Position numbers and translations under genes: made by a program. A stretch of DNA of 12,620 nucleotides from Prevotellaceae bacterium (GTDB taxonomy: Bacteria; Bacteroidota; Bacteroidia; Bacteroidales; UBA932). The DNA is taken from the NCBI GenBank assembly GCA_031279735.1, contig JAITHX010000258.1, positions 1-12,620 of the forward strand, in the 5' to 3' direction. The notes under the pieces are model-generated. The model saw only the letters and a list, made by a program, of their open reading frames with translations. It was not told where the DNA came from and ran no database searches. Shown in pieces: positions 12,447 through 12,620 of the stretch; position 1 is the first letter of the stretch, and the number at the start of each line of letters is the position of its first letter.

Positions 12447-12620
12447 TCTGACCGTCCGAACTATCAGCGGAGCAGTGTTTCTGGTCATTCTGCTGGCGGG
12501 CATAATCTTTCACCCATTCGGCTATCTGGCAATATTTCTGTTTGTCGTCACGGTCGGACTGCACGAATTTTACGCCATCATGCTGCCTCCGACTTTCCCG
12601 TTGCGGAAAATACTCGGCTA
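12439..12620 (+). CDS. cdsA: Phosphatidate cytidylyltransferase, 5' part (cut by window end)
   Basis: Sixty codons are visible. They read NNLTVRTISGAVFLVILLAG after the start, followed by IFHPFGYLAIFLFVVTVGLHEFYAIML: the R-T-x-x-G opening and hydrophobic helices with an H/W-EFY motif typical of CdsA, the integral membrane enzyme that makes CDP-diacylglycerol from phosphatidate and CTP. The best start is GTG at 12439, inside the ftsH end (eight-base overlap). No ATG lies near enough to keep the conserved opening. The ftsH-cdsA order is common in Bacteroidota and supports the call, but the catalytic C-terminal half lies outside the window. Confidence 0.82.
   Translation, partial: MNNLTVRTISGAVFLVILLAGIIFHPFGYLAIFLFVVTVGLHEFYAIMLPPTFPLRKILG

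Overview
The window looks like a chromosomal segment of a Bacteroidota bacterium, most likely Bacteroidales. The evidence is four matches to the Bacteroidota -7 promoter element TAnnTTTG, starts that mostly lack a Shine-Dalgarno sequence, an rsfS-ftsH-cdsA order typical of the phylum, a secreted DUF4369/DUF5106-type thioredoxin-fold protein, and a SufE and an acetyltransferase that resemble Bacteroides versions. These resemblances are recalled, not searched. All credible genes are on the + strand. I see no tRNA, rRNA, CRISPR array or complete insertion sequence.

Region 1 (1-2288) is a degenerating tandem array of Rpn-family genes (PD-(D/E)XK nuclease / 'putative transposase'). It holds an internally deleted relic (139-282), a 7-base relic that may be the scar of a lost copy (about 304-310), and two intact diverged copies (346-1296 and 1325-2260). 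The spacers are built in phase from 7-base units, mostly TTCTTAA. Each full copy carries a four-residue repeat and candidate internal starts near its C-terminus. This is the layout described for Rpn gene-within-gene toxin/antitoxin phage-defence loci.

Region 2 (2289-4687) is a tight three-gene cobalamin cluster: cbiA, a PduO-type cob(I)alamin adenosyltransferase, and a histidine phosphatase that may be the alpha-ribazole phosphatase CobC. The cbiA leader is the same repeat unit that precedes each Rpn gene, so the array abuts this operon directly. I see no separate promoter or B12 riboswitch between them.

Region 3 (about 4685-5147) is a palindromic, MITE-like, non-coding element of about 460 bases. 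It sits on the 3' end of the phosphatase gene and carries an intrinsic terminator in each arm.

Region 4 (5305-8892) holds a GNAT acyltransferase, sufE overlapping a MIP18/SufT-like iron-sulfur assembly gene, and two exported thioredoxin-fold proteins with CGWC and CGHC motifs.

Region 5 (8893-12620) holds galE, preceded by an (AAC)10(ATT)5 microsatellite that reaches to within two bases of its start codon, then rsfS with its own promoter, ftsH, and the 5' part of cdsA starting inside ftsH. This is ordinary housekeeping sequence. The unusual biology lies in regions 1 and 3 and in the galE leader.
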